Origin: Pseudomonas sp. Teo4
Lineage (GTDB): Bacteria; Pseudomonadota; Gammaproteobacteria; Pseudomonadales; Pseudomonadaceae
Length of the DNA: 64,000 bases
Reading direction: 5' to 3'
Assembly: GCF_034387475.1 (NCBI RefSeq)
Contig: NZ_JAXCIL010000002.1
Location: forward strand, 434,001 to 498,000
A program made the position numbers and the translations under genes. Every line of letters starts with the position of its first letter. Within the stretch, counting starts at the first letter, position 1. A model generated the notes under the pieces. The model saw only the letters and a program-made list of their open reading frames with translations. It was not told where the DNA came from and did not search any database. Of the stretch, positions 8,545-19,332 are shown piece after piece.

Positions 8545-9033
8545 TCACGCATACTTCTTGTTGTTGATCCGATCCCAACCACCAGTCACATTGCCGCCAG
8601 CGCTCCCATCAAGGCGCTTCTGTCGTGTGTAGGTGGTCTTGATGCGGCCGTAGTTCAGCTGTACCACCTCCATCGGTACGCCAGCGTTGGCGCTTTGGGC
8701 GTAGTCGGCGATGATCACTTCTTCGAGAACGACTTCGTAGTACTTGAGTTTTTCAGTGCCGGCCCGGCACACCACTAGCTTCACCTCCTTCAGGTGCTGC
8801 CCGGCACAGCTCGCTTCGAGCAGCTTGCAGCTGGCGCTGTCCAGGTACTTGGTGAAGGTGAAGTTGGTAAGAGTAGTACGGCCTGAAGAGGCGCCGCCTG
8901 CTGAGCTTGCAGTAGCCGAGGTGCTCTGGTTGGCACCGAACTTGTAACCGATGATCTCGATCCAGTTTGTGTACTGCTCGTCCAGCGCTTCGCCAGTGAT
9001 TTCCGCGATTTGAATATAAGCATCGAAAGCCAT
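8545..9033 (-). CDS. hcp: Hcp, type VI secretion tube protein
   Basis: A 162-residue Hcp-family protein: MAFDAYIQIAEITGEALD at the start, FTKYLDSASCKLLEA and VVQLNYGRIKTTYT in the body, and GGNVTGGWDRINNKKYA at the end, close in style to the P. aeruginosa HcpA/B/C (H2-T6SS) type. Hcp hexamers stack into the secretion tube and carry small effectors in their lumen. The start at 9033 is chosen because AAGGAAAGG lies just upstream; the frame stays open to about 9201, but that extension lacks Hcp features. No sheath, baseplate or ClpV gene is in the window, so this is an orphan hcp. Confidence 0.95.
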   Translation of the reverse strand: MAFDAYIQIAEITGEALDEQYTNWIEIIGYKFGANQSTSATASSAGGASSGRTTLTNFTFTKYLDSASCKLLEASCAGQHLKEVKLVVCRAGTEKLKYYEVVLEEVIIADYAQSANAGVPMEVVQLNYGRIKTTYTRQKRLDGSAGGNVTGGWDRINNKKYA

Positions 9034-9385
9034 GCTTACCTTTCCTTGGTAATGAGTGGACTGAGAACGACGGTGGTCAGACACCTTCGCGATGATTTTA
9101 CTCCCGGAGGCAAACGGCAGGCTCGCTGCTTGACTTACAGGCTCACCTGACACTAGTTCCATGTGACAGGCACCACAATGGTACATGGCCGATACCGGCA
9201 AATTTGGGAAATGGCCTACAAAATTGGCGATGAAGTTAGCCTGATCGCGTAAGGAGCTGTCAGGCCTCAGATGCTGCGTTTGATGCCCATATAGGCGTCA
9301 TCCATCAGGCCTTGGCCATAGTCGCAGGGACTGGGCAAACCCTGAATGAGGGAGGTATCGTCCTGTGTTGCCAGTACCGGCCTAA

Positions 9386-9483
9386 TCGCCGGCAAGCCGG
9401 CTCCCACAGGTATTGCAGTGATCCAGAGAGTGCCGCGGTCCATGTGGGAGCGGCCCATTCGCGATACAAGGCCACTCCCACAC
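9386..9483. repeat. REP units, GCCGGCAAGCCGGC type, between hcp and the chemoreceptor
   Basis: A good REP at 9386-9410 and a degenerate inverted partner at about 9441-9470, with a further TCCCACA fragment to 9483. The spacer between the two (read on the minus strand) resembles spacers of other doublets in this window. The remaining gene-free sequence from 9034 to 9385 should hold the hcp promoter; I see no convincing sigma70 or sigma54 match there. Confidence 0.7.
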
Positions 9484-9499
9484 TGGCTACATTCCAGAA

Positions 9500-11434
9500 T
9501 CAGGCCCTGAACTGCCCCAGACTGGCCCGCAACTGCGTCGCCAGGTCATCCAACACCTTGCTGCTGGCTGTGGTCTGCATCACCACCTCGGCAGAACGTT
9601 CAGCCTGGGCATGGATGTTCTCCACCCGCCCACGCACCGCCTGGGCACCATGAGCCTGCTGCTCGGCTGCACGGGTAGCCACACCGATCGCGGCGTGCAC
9701 TTGCTCCACCGCCGCCTGCACCGACTGCTGGCGACGCTCGTTGTCGCGCAGCACCAGCAGGCCCTCGCTGGCCTTCATACCTGCCTGACTGATAGTCGCC
9801 ACCGCCTCTTTGGCCCCCTTCTGCAGCGCGGCGATATGAGCCTGAATATCACCCGTGGAGCTTTGCGTCTTGCTCGCCAGTGCCCGCACCTCATCAGCCA
9901 CCACGGCGAAGCCACGCCCGGTTTCACCCGCACGCGCCGCTTCGATGGCGGCATTGAGTGCCAGCAAGTTGGTCTGCTCGGCAATCCCATGAATGACGGT
10001 AAGCACCACCTCGATCTGTTCGCTCTGTTTGGCCAGGCGCTCGATCACCTGAGACCCGGTCTCGACCTGGCCTGCCAGGTTCTCAATCAGCCCTGCCAGC
10101 TGCGTAGAGGTGCGGCTGTTTTCGTCGGTGGCTTGGCGAATATCCACCACCTGCTGCAGCGCCGCCTGCATCGCGTGGCTTTCCGCCTGGGCCTCGTCAG
10201 CCATGCTGGAGAGGTCACGCAAGCTGGCCGCCACCTCATCACGCTGCAAGGCTGCGGCGGCATCGGCGCCTGCATTGCGCTGGGCCATGGCATCGATCTC
10301 CACACCCGTACGCTGCGCCACTTCCCCGGCCTCACGGACGATGGGCTGCAACTTGTCGACGAAGCGGTTCACTGCCGAGGCCATGTCGCCAATCTCGTCA
10401 CGACTGTCGAGGGTGACTCGCTTGGTCAGATCGCCCTCCCCGGCCGCCAGGTCATTGAGGGCGGTGATCAGCAGGCGCAGCTTGCTCAGCACACGACGGC
10501 CCAATACCAACGCCACCAACAAAAGCACTCCCAGTCCGACCAGTACCAGCCCCAGTCCGATACGCCAGCGCAACTCAGCGGCCGCATCACGCACGGTCTG
10601 AGCGGTGTTGGCCTGCATGGCCGTGGCGCTGTTCTGCGCGGTTTCCAGGCGCTCACGCAAGGTCTTGCCGCTGTCGGCAGCAGCGGCACCCAAGCTGTCA
10701 CCCACCAACTGCTCACCACTGGCGATCAACGCCGCAAAGCGCTGGTCGAGGGCCTTGAGCTCCTGATCGACGCCAGCCGTGGACACCCCCATCAGCACCT
10801 TGCCGATTTCCGCGCCATTGGGGCTGATCGAAGCCTCGACGAAATACACCGAAGGGTCGCGACGGGCTGCCTCCAGCACCTTATCCAAGGCGCGCTCGCC
10901 CTGCCCTTTCTCCATGAGGGCCTGGTTGATGGGGTTCTGACGATTCAGGTAGCGCGTCAGGTGCTGACCCTGGGCGTCGTCGTAGATCACGAACAGCACG
11001 TTGGGGTTGCGCTGAGCACGCCGAGCGAAATCTGAAAGCATCGGCACGTCGTTGTCCCAGATGGCACGCGGCGCCACCGAGGCCAACAGTTCGGCCATAT
11101 CGTTGGCAGAGTCCTTGAGGTTTTTTTCCAGCGTGGCGCGCAGCTGTTGCTGCTCGCTTTGCAGGCGTTCGGACAACCCGGCGCTCAGGCGCTGACGGGT
11201 GCTGCTGGAGAGGCTTTCAAGACCGGATCGAACGTCCTGACCTGCCTGTTCAAGCTCGGTGGCCAATTTGCGACTGTCAGCGCCAAGGCGCTCCCCAAGG
11301 TCGGCCTCCAGAGCTGTAACGGTGCTCCGGGTAAGCGCAACAGCAACCAGTACCTGCACCAAAAGAGCGATACCAAGCGCAACAAACACAGGCCGCAAGA
11401 GGCGGCTTCGTAACAGTGAGAGGATGGCAGACAC
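9500..11434 (-). CDS. methyl-accepting chemotaxis protein
   Basis: A 644-residue transmembrane chemoreceptor. Order: TM1 (about 15-36), a periplasmic sensor of about 260 residues with a Cache-like segment ([14 protein letters not shown] ... [12 protein letters not shown]), TM2 (about 300-320, [18 protein letters not shown]), HAMP ([15 protein letters not shown]), then the signalling hairpin with the invariant tip [19 protein letters not shown]. There is no C-terminal CheR-tethering pentapeptide. The GTG at 11434 is chosen because GAGGG lies 8 bases upstream and TM1 follows; the reading frame upstream of it is a REP-derived extension. The ligand cannot be read from the sequence. Confidence 0.93.
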   Translation of the reverse strand: MSAILSLLRSRLLRPVFVALGIALLVQVLVAVALTRSTVTALEADLGERLGADSRKLATELEQAGQDVRSGLESLSSSTRQRLSAGLSERLQSEQQQLRATLEKNLKDSANDMAELLASVAPRAIWDNDVPMLSDFARRAQRNPNVLFVIYDDAQGQHLTRYLNRQNPINQALMEKGQGERALDKVLEAARRDPSVYFVEASISPNGAEIGKVLMGVSTAGVDQELKALDQRFAALIASGEQLVGDSLGAAAADSGKTLRERLETAQNSATAMQANTAQTVRDAAAELRWRIGLGLVLVGLGVLLLVALVLGRRVLSKLRLLITALNDLAAGEGDLTKRVTLDSRDEIGDMASAVNRFVDKLQPIVREAGEVAQRTGVEIDAMAQRNAGADAAAALQRDEVAASLRDLSSMADEAQAESHAMQAALQQVVDIRQATDENSRTSTQLAGLIENLAGQVETGSQVIERLAKQSEQIEVVLTVIHGIAEQTNLLALNAAIEAARAGETGRGFAVVADEVRALASKTQSSTGDIQAHIAALQKGAKEAVATISQAGMKASEGLLVLRDNERRQQSVQAAVEQVHAAIGVATRAAEQQAHGAQAVRGRVENIHAQAERSAEVVMQTTASSKVLDDLATQLRASLGQFRA

Positions 11435-11547
11435 GTTGTAACCCTCGTGCTTTCTGGCGCCATTATTTTGATGGCATCTACAGAATCTTCTTACAGCAAG
11501 GGTTGTGCCGTGGGCAGCAGGGATAAACGCCAAGATGTGTGGCAACT

Positions 11548-11638
11548 GTACCGACGCCATCGCCGGCAAGCCGGCTCCCACACACATGCCAGTGCTTTAC
11601 CTGTGGGAGCCGGCTTGCCGGCGATAGCGTCGGTACAG
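11548..11638. repeat. REP doublet with long inverted arms
   Basis: Arms at 11548-11584 and 11602-11638 are reverse complements over about 36 bases with one mismatch. They include GCCGGCAAGCCGGCTCCCACA plus flanking GTACCGACGC. It lies between the purA terminator and the chemoreceptor start. Confidence 0.85.
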
Positions 11639-11651
11639 GCATACCCCACAA

Positions 11652-11688
11652 ATGAAAACGCCGCGATCCTTTTCAGGACCGCGGCGTC
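11652..11688 (-). terminator. rho-independent terminator of purA
   Basis: Minus-strand stem ACGCCGCG/CGCGGCGT with an inner near-match and TTTT following, 21 bases beyond the purA stop codon. Confidence 0.85.
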
Positions 11689-11708
11689 AGATCAGCCTGG
11701 AGGGCAGA

Positions 11709-13016
<1,308 letters not shown>

Positions 13017-13057
13017 TCACGCAAACTTGGTTGCCGGCCAACTGCCGACGCAGAAAC

Positions 13058-14245
13058 TCATTGGGTCAGCGGCAGTACCTGCCAGCGCCCGTCTTGCTGA
13101 ATCAATTGCCGATCACAATCCGCCTCGAGAGCAGCACTCAACGGCTGGCCAGGCAGAGCCTGGACCACACGCTGGCCCTCGTTGCGCAACTGGCAGACCT
13201 GCTGCCAGAGGGCCGCGTCGCCACTGTCGGGCATCCAGATGCCGCCAGTTGGCAATACGACCTCCGCTCGCCCCAGTGTGACCAGGGTCTTCAAATCCGT
13301 GGAGAAACCGGTGGCCGGGCGCGCCCGGCCAAAGTCGGCGCCGATGTCGTCGTAACGGCCGCCCTGGGCGATCGATTGACCTTCGCCAGGCACGAACACC
13401 GCGAACACCACGCCGGTGTGATAGTTGTAACCGCGCAGCTCGCCGAGGTCGAAGTACAGCGGCAAGTCCGGGTAACGCGACGCCAGGCGATCGGCGATCG
13501 CCAGCAGGTCGTCCAGGGCCGCCAGCACGCTGGCCGGGGCACGGCCCAGGCGCACGCGAGCTTCGTTCAGCACTTCGCGGCCACCGCACAGCTCGACCAG
13601 GGCACGCAGCATGTTGCCGAGGTCTTTAGGCAGATCGGCGGTCAACGCCTGCACTTCATCGACAGCCTTGCGCTGCAGGGCGTCGAACAGCTGCTGCTCG
13701 ACCGCGCCGGACAGGCCGGCGGCACGGGCCAGGCCGCGGTAGATACCGACGTGGCCCAGGTCCATGTGCACATCCGGCACGTCGGCCAGTTGCAGCGTGG
13801 CAAGCATCAGGCTGATGACTTCGACATCGCTGGTGGGGCTGGCGTCGCCGTACAGCTCGGCGCCCAGCTGAATCGGGCTACGCGAGGTGGACAGGGCACG
13901 CGGCTGGGCATGCAGCACGCTGCCGGCATAGCACAGGCGGCTCGGGCCTTCGCGACGCAGGGTATGGGCGTCGATACGCGCCACCTGCGGAGTGAAGTCG
14001 GCGCGGAAGCCCATCAGGCGACCGGACTGCGGGTCGACCACCTTGAAGGTGCGCTGATCCAGGTCCTGGCCGGCGCCGGTCAACAGCGACTCCAGGTACT
14101 CGATATGCGGGGTGACGACCAGTTCGTAGCCCCAACTCTGGAACAGGTCCAACACCTGCCGACGCGCGATCTCGATGCGCGCAGCCTCAGGTGGCAGTAC
14201 TTCCTCGATGCCATCTGGCAGCAGCCAGCGGTCTACCGTTGCCAT
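13058..14245 (-). CDS. hisZ: ATP phosphoribosyltransferase regulatory subunit HisZ
   Basis: A 395-residue paralogue of histidyl-tRNA synthetase lacking the anticodon-binding domain. HisZ forms a complex with the short form of HisG and gives it histidine feedback control at the first step of histidine synthesis. The class II synthetase-like core is clear ([47 protein letters not shown]). The start at 14245 gives the usual length; AGGGG lies upstream. HisZ next to purA, downstream of hflC, is the normal pseudomonad arrangement. A terminator separates it from hflC, so it has its own promoter somewhere in 14246-14426. Confidence 0.95.
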   Translation of the reverse strand: MATVDRWLLPDGIEEVLPPEAARIEIARRQVLDLFQSWGYELVVTPHIEYLESLLTGAGQDLDQRTFKVVDPQSGRLMGFRADFTPQVARIDAHTLRREGPSRLCYAGSVLHAQPRALSTSRSPIQLGAELYGDASPTSDVEVISLMLATLQLADVPDVHMDLGHVGIYRGLARAAGLSGAVEQQLFDALQRKAVDEVQALTADLPKDLGNMLRALVELCGGREVLNEARVRLGRAPASVLAALDDLLAIADRLASRYPDLPLYFDLGELRGYNYHTGVVFAVFVPGEGQSIAQGGRYDDIGADFGRARPATGFSTDLKTLVTLGRAEVVLPTGGIWMPDSGDAALWQQVCQLRNEGQRVVQALPGQPLSAALEADCDRQLIQQDGRWQVLPLTQ

Positions 14246-14426
14246 TACGCCATTTCCCCTCTGGTCCGGGCGGCCTGCCTGTGGCGAGCCGTCAGTGAAG
14301 CAGGCATTGGCGCACAGCAGCGGGCAGCACTGATCCCAGCGCAACCACCGTAGCCAATACCCTCGAATTGCCTTGCGAGCTGACCAATCCGTCAACTGGC
14401 CTTTGGCCAATCAACCTTGCAGACGC

Positions 14427-14450
14427 AAAAAAGCCGGGAAATTTCCCGGC
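14427..14450 (-). terminator. terminator downstream of hflC
   Basis: Perfect palindrome GCCGGGAAATTTCCCGGC followed on the minus strand by six T. It ends the long hfq-hflX-hflK-hflC transcript. The rest of the 300-base gap between hisZ and hflC shows nothing else I can name. Confidence 0.9.
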
Positions 14451-14546
14451 TGCCGCATCATACACCCCTTTTCATTCAGGATGCACCCCGACTGGTGTTT
14501 TAGCTGCCAGGCGGGGGGCCTCCTTGTCCGATCAGGGGTCAAATCA

Positions 14547-15416
14547 TCAGGGCTTGCTCTTGTCCAGGAAGCGGAAGAACTCGTTCTTCGGGTCCAGGAC
14601 CAGCACGTCGCTCTTGCTGGAGAAGCTTTCGCGGTAAGCCTGCAGGCTACGGTAGAACGCATAGAAATCGGCGTCCTGGGTGTAGGCCTTGGCGTAGATG
14701 GCTGCCGCCTGGGCGTCACCATCACCACGGGTTTCTTCAGCTTCGCGATAGGCTTCAGCCAACAGTACACGGCGCTGACGGTCGGCATCGGCGCGAATAC
14801 CTTCGGCCAATTCGTTACCTTTGGCGCGGTGCTCGCGGGCTTCACGCTCACGCTCGGTGCTCATGCGATCGAACACGCTGCGGTTGACTTCCTTCGGCAG
14901 GTCGATGGCCTTGACGCGTACGTCGATGACCTCGATACCCAGCTCCTTGCTGGCCATGCGGTTCAGCGAAGCGGTGATGTCAGCCATCAGCGCGTCACGC
15001 TCACCGGAGACCACCTCGTGCAGGGTGCGCTTACCGAACTGGTCACGCAGGCCGCTTTCCAGACGACGCGACAGACGCTCGTCGGCGATCTGCTTCATGC
15101 CGGAAGTGGCAGTGTAGAAACGCTCGGCATCCTTGACGCGCCACTTGGCGTAGGCGTCGACCATCACCGCTTTCTTCTCCAGGGTCAGGAACCGCTGGGT
15201 CGGGGCGTCGAGGGTCATCAGACGGGCGTCGAACTTGCGCACCTGGTTCACATACGGAATCTTCACGTGCAGGCCCGGCTGGACATCCGCCTGGACCACC
15301 TTACCGAAGCGCAGCAGTACCGCACGCTCGGTCTGGGACACGATGTAGAAGCTGTTCCAGGCCACGATGGCCAGCACCACAGCGGCGATCAGGGCGATCA
15401 GCGATCTATTGCTCAT
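14547..15416 (-). CDS. hflC: HflC, protease modulator (SPFH/prohibitin family)
   Basis: A 289-residue SPFH-domain protein with one N-terminal transmembrane helix (SLIALIAAVVLAIVAWNSFYIV) and the rest periplasmic. HflC and HflK form a cage around the membrane protease FtsH and restrict its access to membrane substrates. QTERAVLLRFGKVVQADV begins the SPFH domain and EREREAREHRAKGNELAE forms the coiled-coil region. Its ATG overlaps the hflK stop by one base (TGATG), indicating coupled translation and balanced amounts. Confidence 0.96.
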   Translation of the reverse strand: MSNRSLIALIAAVVLAIVAWNSFYIVSQTERAVLLRFGKVVQADVQPGLHVKIPYVNQVRKFDARLMTLDAPTQRFLTLEKKAVMVDAYAKWRVKDAERFYTATSGMKQIADERLSRRLESGLRDQFGKRTLHEVVSGERDALMADITASLNRMASKELGIEVIDVRVKAIDLPKEVNRSVFDRMSTEREREAREHRAKGNELAEGIRADADRQRRVLLAEAYREAEETRGDGDAQAAAIYAKAYTQDADFYAFYRSLQAYRESFSSKSDVLVLDPKNEFFRFLDKSKP

Positions 15417-16594
15417 CAGCGGCTCTCCCTAGTGCGCATCTGCTGCTGTTGCTGTTGCAGGTCCTGCGCTGCACGCGCTGCCGCATCGTTGACCGATGGC
15501 GACACGCTGGTGATCGGCGCGGACGTGTTGCGGCTGCCTTCAACCATTTTGTCCAGCGGCAGGTAGAGCAGGTTGTTCTGCCCGTCCTTGGTTGCCACCA
15601 GGACCTTGCTCGAGTTGCTGTATACCTCTTGCATGGTTTCCAGGTACAGGCGCTGACGGGTCACGTCAGGTGCCTTGCGGTACTCGCCCACCAGCTTGCT
15701 GAAGCGGTCGGCCTCACCCTTGGCGCGGGCGATCACTTCGTCGCGGTAACCGTTGGCATCCTCGATGATGCGCTGGGCCTGACCACGGGCTTCCGGCACC
15801 ACGCCGTTGGCGTAGGACTCGGCCTGGTTGCGGGCACGCTGCTCGTCTTCGCGGGCACGGATCACGTCGTCGAAGGCTTCCTGCACTTCACGCGGGGCTG
15901 CCGCGCTCTGTACGTTGACCTGGGTGACGGTGATACCGGTCCGGTAGTTGTCGAGGAAACGCTGCAGGCGTTCGCGGATATCCACGGCCATCTGCTCACG
16001 GCCTTCGGTCAGCACCTGGTCCATCGAGGTGGAACCCACCACGTGGCGCAGGGCGCTATCGGTTGCGTGCTGCAGGCTCACCTCAGGCTGATCGACGTTG
16101 AGCACGAAGTCCTGAAGGTTGCTGATCTTGTACTGGACGGTCAGCGGCACCTCGACGATGTTCTCGTCTTCGGTCAGCATCTGGCCCTGCTTGGTGTAGG
16201 CACGCTCGCGCGTGACGTTCTCCATGTACTTGCGATCGATTGGCGGGAAGTAGATGTTCAGGCCGGGACCGACCGTCTCATAGTACTTGCCGAAGCGCAG
16301 CACCACGGCCTGCTCCTGCTCGTCAACCACATACACGGCGCTGTACAGCCAGATGGCCGCCAGTACTGCCAGGCCGATGCCCAGCAGGCCATAGCCGCCG
16401 CCCTTGCCGACATTGCGGTCACCGCCGCCACGTTTCTTGCCACTGCCGAACATGCCGTTCAGGCTGTCCTGCAGTTTGCGGAAGGCCTCGTCCAGATCCG
16501 GCGGACCTTTTTTGTCGCCACCGCCGCCGCCACCGCGACGGCCGCCCCAGGGATCCTGATTGTTCGAGTTGCCACCCGGCTCGTTCCAAGCCAT
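15416..16594 (-). CDS. hflK: HflK, protease modulator (SPFH/prohibitin family)
   Basis: A 392-residue partner of HflC. The cytoplasmic N-terminus is rich in Gly/Asn and Arg (MAWNEPGGNSNNQDPWGG and following), typical of HflK. One transmembrane helix (about 70-92, LLGIGLAVLAAIWLYSAVYVV) precedes the SPFH domain (VDEQEQAVVLRFGKYYETV) and an acidic/basic coiled coil (AREDEQRARNQAESYANGV). The start at 16594 is chosen over an upstream in-frame ATG because it gives the family N-terminus and has GGAGAG just ahead. Confidence 0.96.
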   Translation of the reverse strand: MAWNEPGGNSNNQDPWGGRRGGGGGGDKKGPPDLDEAFRKLQDSLNGMFGSGKKRGGGDRNVGKGGGYGLLGIGLAVLAAIWLYSAVYVVDEQEQAVVLRFGKYYETVGPGLNIYFPPIDRKYMENVTRERAYTKQGQMLTEDENIVEVPLTVQYKISNLQDFVLNVDQPEVSLQHATDSALRHVVGSTSMDQVLTEGREQMAVDIRERLQRFLDNYRTGITVTQVNVQSAAAPREVQEAFDDVIRAREDEQRARNQAESYANGVVPEARGQAQRIIEDANGYRDEVIARAKGEADRFSKLVGEYRKAPDVTRQRLYLETMQEVYSNSSKVLVATKDGQNNLLYLPLDKMVEGSRNTSAPITSVSPSVNDAAARAAQDLQQQQQQMRTRESR

Positions 16595-16690
16595 AGCGCT
16601 CTCCATCTGATAAAGCAAAGACGCACCCACGGCGCGCCGTCCAATGCTACAGAATGCCTGCCACTGCTGCCCGGCGACCTCGACGGGCAT

Positions 16691-17992
16691 TTATTGCAAA
16701 GTGTGTTGCTCGACAAACACTTGCGGCTCCATGCCTTCGCGGCTGACCAGACGATTAAAATCGACCTTGGACAACCGGATACTCAGCAGGCTGCGCCCTT
16801 CTTCGTCATGTTCCTCACTCTGCACGGCACCCAAGGCAAAGAATTGCGCGCGCAAGCGGGCAAAACGCTGCTCAAGACACAGGGTACCGACAAACAGATC
16901 ATCCCCCAGCAACTCGGCAATCGCCTGGCCAACCAACTCCAGGCCACGTCCATCACGTGCCGATACCCAGACCCGCTGCGGTTTGCCATCGGCATCGCGC
17001 TGGATCTGCGGCTCGACATCTTCGAGCAGGTCGAGTTTGTTATAGACCTCGAGGATCGGCAAGCCTTCGGCACCGATCTCGCCCAGAACCGCCAGCACCT
17101 GCTCGATCTGCTCCATGCGCTCTGGCTCATGGGCATCGATTACGTGCAGCAACAGGTCGGAGTTGCTCGACTCTTCGAGCGTAGCCCGAAATGCCTCGAC
17201 CAGCTTGTGCGGCAGATGGCGAATGAAGCCCACGGTGTCGGCCAGCACGATAGGCCCAAGGTCGTCCAGCTCGAGCCGGCGCAAGGTCGGGTCGAGGGTG
17301 GCGAACAGTTGGTCGGCGGCGTAGACCTCGGCTGCGGTCAGGGCGTTGAACAGCGTGGATTTACCGGCGTTGGTGTACCCAACCAGCGATACCGACGGGA
17401 TTTCTGCACGGCGACGGCCACGGCGGGCCTGCTCGCGCTGGCTGCGGACCTTTTCCAGGCGCGCCTTGATCTGACGCAGGCGCACCCGCAGCAGTCGGCG
17501 GTCGGTTTCAAGCTGGGTTTCACCCGGGCCGCGCAAGCCGATACCACCCTTCTGACGCTCAAGGTGGGTCCAGCCGCGCACCAGCCGTGTGCTCATGTGC
17601 TCAAGCTGGGCCAGTTCGACCTGCAGCTTGCCCTCATGGGTACGCGCCCGCTGGGCGAAGATGTCGAGGATCAGCCCGGTACGGTCGAGCACGCGACACT
17701 CGAAGACACGTTCGAGGTTACGCTCCTGACTGGGCGTGAGGGTGTGATTGAAAATCACCAGATCTACCTGTTCGGCTTTGACCAGGTCGCGCAGTTCCTC
17801 GACCTTGCCGCTGCCAATCAGGTATTTGGCCGTAGGCTGGTGCCTTGCCACTGTAACCAGCGAAACGATGTCCGCTCCGGCCGACAGCGCCAGCTCCTGA
17901 AACTCCTGCGGGTCTTCGCGCGCCTCAGGGATCTGACCTTCCAAGTGAACGAGCAGCGCCCGCTCACCACCACCGTGGCGCTCAAAGAACAA
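16691..17992 (-). CDS. hflX: GTPase HflX (ribosome-associated)
   Basis: A 433-residue GTPase that splits stalled or heat-damaged 70S ribosomes in studied species. The N-terminal HflX domain with a glycine-rich segment is followed by a helical linker (ETDRRLLRVRLRQIKARLEKV) and the G domain: G1 GYTNAGKSTLFN, G3 DTVGFI, G4 NKLD. It begins with TTG at 17992, giving FFERHGGGERALLVHLEGQ after the initiator; GGAG lies 7 bases ahead and no ATG fits. It follows hfq by 12 bases and is co-transcribed with it. Confidence 0.96.
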   Translation of the reverse strand: MFFERHGGGERALLVHLEGQIPEAREDPQEFQELALSAGADIVSLVTVARHQPTAKYLIGSGKVEELRDLVKAEQVDLVIFNHTLTPSQERNLERVFECRVLDRTGLILDIFAQRARTHEGKLQVELAQLEHMSTRLVRGWTHLERQKGGIGLRGPGETQLETDRRLLRVRLRQIKARLEKVRSQREQARRGRRRAEIPSVSLVGYTNAGKSTLFNALTAAEVYAADQLFATLDPTLRRLELDDLGPIVLADTVGFIRHLPHKLVEAFRATLEESSNSDLLLHVIDAHEPERMEQIEQVLAVLGEIGAEGLPILEVYNKLDLLEDVEPQIQRDADGKPQRVWVSARDGRGLELVGQAIAELLGDDLFVGTLCLEQRFARLRAQFFALGAVQSEEHDEEGRSLLSIRLSKVDFNRLVSREGMEPQVFVEQHTLQ

Positions 17993-18004
17993 TGCAGGCT
18001 CCTA

Positions 18005-18265
18005 TCAGGCGTTGCCTGGCTCGCTGTCGCCGTGCTCGGAATCGGTCGGGCTTGGCAGACGAACCGGACGGGCCGGTACCACGGTCGAAATGGCGTGCTT
18101 GTAGACCATCTGGCTGACGGTGTTCTTCAGCAGTACCACGAACTGGTCGAACGATTCGATCGAGCCCTGCAGCTTGATACCGTTGACCAGATAGATGGAA
18201 ACCGGGACCTTTTCTTTTCTCAAGGTGTTCAAGTAAGGGTCTTGTAGCGAATGCCCTTTTGACAT
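18005..18265 (-). CDS. hfq: RNA chaperone Hfq
   Basis: An 86-residue Sm-like protein that forms hexamers, pairs small RNAs with mRNAs and, in pseudomonads, mediates catabolite repression with Crc. The Sm core is intact: [34 protein letters not shown] (Sm1) and [11 protein letters not shown] (Sm2), with a short acidic tail as usual for Pseudomonas. The start at 18265 has AGGAG upstream; the reading frame extends further but without family features. Confidence 0.98.
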
Positions 18266-18359
18266 ATGCCGCACTCCTGTAAGGATCAATAGTAGAAAAT
18301 CAGAAAAATCAATAAATTCTGCCGCCCCATCGCAAGGATAGACGGCAATGAGCAGGGAC

Positions 18360-19331
18360 TCAGCTCAATATGGAGACGGTCCCAAGGTATTTCAAGGTGC
18401 GGGACAGATTGTCGCAGGCCAGGCTGTCAAGCCAATGTACGTCGTTCCAACCACGCAACCAGGTGAACTGCCGCTTGGCCAGCTGTCTGGTGGCAATGAT
18501 ACCGCGTTCTCGCATCTCATTCTCAGTCAGCTTGCCGTCCAGGTAATCCCAGACCTGCCGATACCCCACTGCCCGTATAGACGGCAGCCCGGCGTGCAAG
18601 TCACTTCTGGCTCGCAGCGATCGGACCTCATCGACGAAGCCCTGTTCCAGCATCTGCGAAAATCGTAGCGCAATTCGCTGATGCAAAATGTGACGATCTG
18701 TAGGAGCAATCGCCAAACTCGCGACAGTATAGGGCAAATGCCCGCCTGCGCCTGCGTCTGCGCCGCGACTTTCCGCGTATTGACGCTGGCGATGGGCCGT
18801 CATGCTCTCGCCACTTACCCGGTAAACCTCCAGGGCGCGAATCAGTCGCTGGGGGTCATTGGGGTGAATTCGGGCTGCCGACTCCGGGTCGACCTCGGCC
18901 AATAGGCGGTGCAATTCGCCAAGGCCAAGCTCATTGGCCAGGGCCTCCAGTTCGGCACGCACGGTGGCGTCCGACGCTGGCATGTCTGCCAAGCCATCGA
19001 GCAATGCCTTGTAGTAGAGCATGGTGCCACCCACCAGCAGCGGGACCTTGCCACGAGCGGTAATCTCGGCCATGGCCTCGAGGGCATCACGACAGAAATG
19101 GGCTGCCGAGTAGCTTTCAGCCGGGTCGAGGATGTCGACCAGCCGATGCGGGTGGGCGGCCAGCACCTCTTTTGAGGGTTTGGCGGTACCGATATCCATG
19201 TCGCGATAGACCAGCGCCGAATCGACGCTGATCAGCTCGCAAGGCAACACCTTGGTCAGCTCGATGGCGAGGTCGGTCTTGCCGGCCGCCGTCGGGCCCA
19301 TGAGAAAAATCGCTGGGGGCTTGCCGCTCAT
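18360..19331 (-). CDS. miaA: tRNA dimethylallyltransferase
   Basis: A 323-residue enzyme that transfers a dimethylallyl group to A37 of tRNAs reading UNN codons. The P-loop [14 protein letters not shown], the substrate motif [32 protein letters not shown] and [11 protein letters not shown] are diagnostic. The ATG is separated from the mutL stop by one base, so translation is probably coupled. mutL-miaA-hfq is conserved across gammaproteobacteria. Confidence 0.97.
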
Positions 19332-19332
19332 G

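Noticed and set aside
9034..9201. In-frame N-terminal extension of hcp with a CGACH motif resembling a haem site
   Set aside because: Hcp proteins start at MAFDAY, the good ribosome site is just ahead of 9033, and the extension lacks family support.
9034..9260. sigma54 promoter for hcp
   Set aside because: No TGGCAC-N5-TTGC type match was found on the minus strand.
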